NCBI GenBank assembly: GCA_963838885.1
Contig: CAWITB010000044.1
Location: 87,102 to 151,101 of the forward strand
Reading direction: 5' to 3'
DNA length: 64,000 nt
DNA from: JAICMB01 sp963838885
GTDB lineage: Bacteria; Acidobacteriota; Terriglobia; Bryobacterales; Bryobacteraceae
The position numbers and the translations under genes were made by a program. The notes beneath the pieces are model-generated. The model was not told the origin of the DNA. It saw only the letters and a list, made by a program, of their open reading frames with translations, and did not search any database. Positions 62,990-64,000 of this stretch are shown here, piece after piece. Every line of letters begins with the position of its first letter. The first letter of the stretch is position 1.

Positions 62990-64000
62990 ATGCCGGCCAA
63001 AGATCTCATTTACGCCTTCCGCACACTCCGGAAAAGTCCCGTGTTCGCGATCACCGCCGTGGTTACCATTGCGCTCGGCATCGCGGCCAGCACCGCGATC
63101 TTCAGCGTCACGAACGCGGTGTTACTGCGTCCGCTGCCTTACCGCGATCCCAGCCGGCTGGTGCTGGCGTGCAGCGACATGCGGCGGCGCAACGTGAAGG
63201 ATTTTCCGTTCTCGAATGCCGACTTTCTCGATCTGCGGAACGGCGCAAGGAATACGTTCGAAGATTTCGCCGCCGTCAATACCGGCCGAGGCTCCGTGCC
63301 GCGCGCCGACGGCGTTCCGGAGCAGGTTCGCTTCGCCGCTGTATCGACTAACTTTTTCCGTCTAATGGGCGCGCGAGTTGCCTTTGGGAGGGATTTCCAG
63401 GCTTCCGACGGGCTGCCGCAACCGCCCCTGCCGCCGGCCGGAACCGCCGCGGGAGCGCCGCCGCCGCAACGGCTTCCGGTATACGCCGTCGTCAGCTATG
63501 AGTATTTCGAGCGGCGCTTCGGAGGCAACACGTCGGTTCTCGGCCAAACTCTTCCAACCGGCGGAGGCCCCGCGCCAGTCGTGGTGGGCGTGTTGGCGCC
63601 CGGTTTCGAGCTGCTCTTTCCGCCGCAATCCGGCATAGAACAGTTCCCCGATATCTGGTTTGCGGCGCGCATCCCCTATGATCCTCAGAATCGGAACAAC
63701 GTCTCATGGCGCGTGATTGGAAGATTGAAGCCGGGTGTGATGATCGAGCGCGCGCAAGCGGAGGTAGACACGATCAGCGAGCAGATACAACGGTCTAATG
63801 CCATCTCGCGCACCGCGGGAGAGTACATTCGCCTGGAAGCGATGCAACATCACTTGGTGAGCGAAGTACAGCCTGCGATCCTGGCGCTCATCGGCGCGGT
63901 CGTGTTTCTTCTGCTTATTGCGTGTTCCAATGTGGCGAACCTTATGCTGGTGCGCGCTTCGCTACGCGAGCGCGAGCTCGCGGTGCGCACTGCCCTGGGA
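62990..64000 (+). CDS. ADOP-type (MacB/FtsX-like) ABC permease, 3' end outside window
   Basis: The first 337 codons of a long permease. Helix 1 (SPVFAITAVVTIALGIAAS) is preceded by DLIYAFRTLRKSP and followed by IFSVTNAVLLRPLPYRDPSRLV, the standard opening of Acidobacterial duplicated orphan permeases. A periplasmic MacB-PCD domain (VRFAAVSTNFFRLMGARVAFGRDF, PVYAVVSYEYFERRFGG) then leads to the second helix (ILALIGAVVFLLLIACSNVANLMLVRAS) with RERELAVRTALG. ADOPs usually have about 800 residues and a duplicated second half. No ATPase gene is adjacent within the window. Confidence 0.9.
   Translation, partial: MPAKDLIYAFRTLRKSPVFAITAVVTIALGIAASTAIFSVTNAVLLRPLPYRDPSRLVLACSDMRRRNVKDFPFSNADFLDLRNGARNTFEDFAAVNTGRGSVPRADGVPEQVRFAAVSTNFFRLMGARVAFGRDFQASDGLPQPPLPPAGTAAGAPPPQRLPVYAVVSYEYFERRFGGNTSVLGQTLPTGGGPAPVVVGVLAPGFELLFPPQSGIEQFPDIWFAARIPYDPQNRNNVSWRVIGRLKPGVMIERAQAEVDTISEQIQRSNAISRTAGEYIRLEAMQHHLVSEVQPAILALIGAVVFLLLIACSNVANLMLVRASLRERELAVRTALG

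Noticed and set aside
1..64000. CRISPR arrays, tRNA/rRNA genes, insertion-sequence transposases, phage genes
   Set aside because: No direct-repeat array, no tRNA cloverleaf with a T-arm, and no transposase or integrase motif was found by reading; a covariance or HMM search was not possible.

Overview
The window looks like chromosomal DNA of an Acidobacteriota bacterium, most likely of the Solibacter/Bryobacter group. This is read from gene families only, not from a database search: a C-terminal domain of the TIGR03437 (Solibacter) type in two secreted proteins, an Oar-like carboxypeptidase-regulatory TonB receptor, two Ser/Thr kinases carrying beta-propellers, Uma2 nucleases, a PEP-CTERM protein, and the start of a long MacB-like orphan permease. 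G+C is high throughout, so mirror-image open frames on the opposite strand are common and were left out.

Layout. 0-9.4 kb: start of a Roadblock/LC7 gene, a zinc-finger protein, a TPR protein, gatB, then typA and der head to head, and two tandem Uma2 genes. 9.3-15 kb: secreted proteins (a propeller protein and an S55/SpoIVB-like peptidase in one operon, plus a TIGR03437 protein). 15.6-19.8 kb: a broken GNAT gene, polA, a cyclophilin lipoprotein and a UBP-type zinc finger. 19.8-23.7 kb: a decayed zone with higBA remnants, a reductase-like tail, a PEP-CTERM gene, a dead redoxin and a broken Uma2. 23.7-29.5 kb: a GT39-like membrane protein, a secreted protein, an M50 protease with CBS domains and an SBBP/TIGR03437 protein. 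29.5-37.9 kb: zinc-ribbon protein, alaS, ypdA-like reductase, a Tat-exported enolase-superfamily protein and a kinase/propeller protein.

37.9-46.5 kb is the most coherent block: a tightly overlapping minus-strand [NiFe]-hydrogenase maturation operon (unknown protein, maturation protease, hypC, hypD, hypE, tandem-SIS protein, hypF, hypA, hypB) with no hydrogenase structural gene in the window. Its HypA has lost the zinc-ribbon half. 46.6-50 kb is the Oar-like receptor. 50.1-53.5 kb has a DUF433/DUF5615 toxin-antitoxin pair and a second kinase/propeller gene flanked by a truncated copy of the start of the next gene. 53.5-57 kb holds gamma-carbonic anhydrase, hisS and aspS; 57-62.8 kb a POT transporter and a lipopolysaccharide-core cluster (two GT9 heptosyltransferases, a degenerate RfaE-like nucleotidyltransferase, an ICMT-like methyltransferase, an SH3 lipoprotein). 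The window ends inside an ADOP-type permease.

A general caution: at least a dozen genes, including housekeeping ones such as typA and hypF, are interrupted by single-base insertions or deletions, several of them in short G/C runs. Many are probably sequence errors rather than true pseudogenes. The 20-23 kb zone, by contrast, shows compound decay that looks real.
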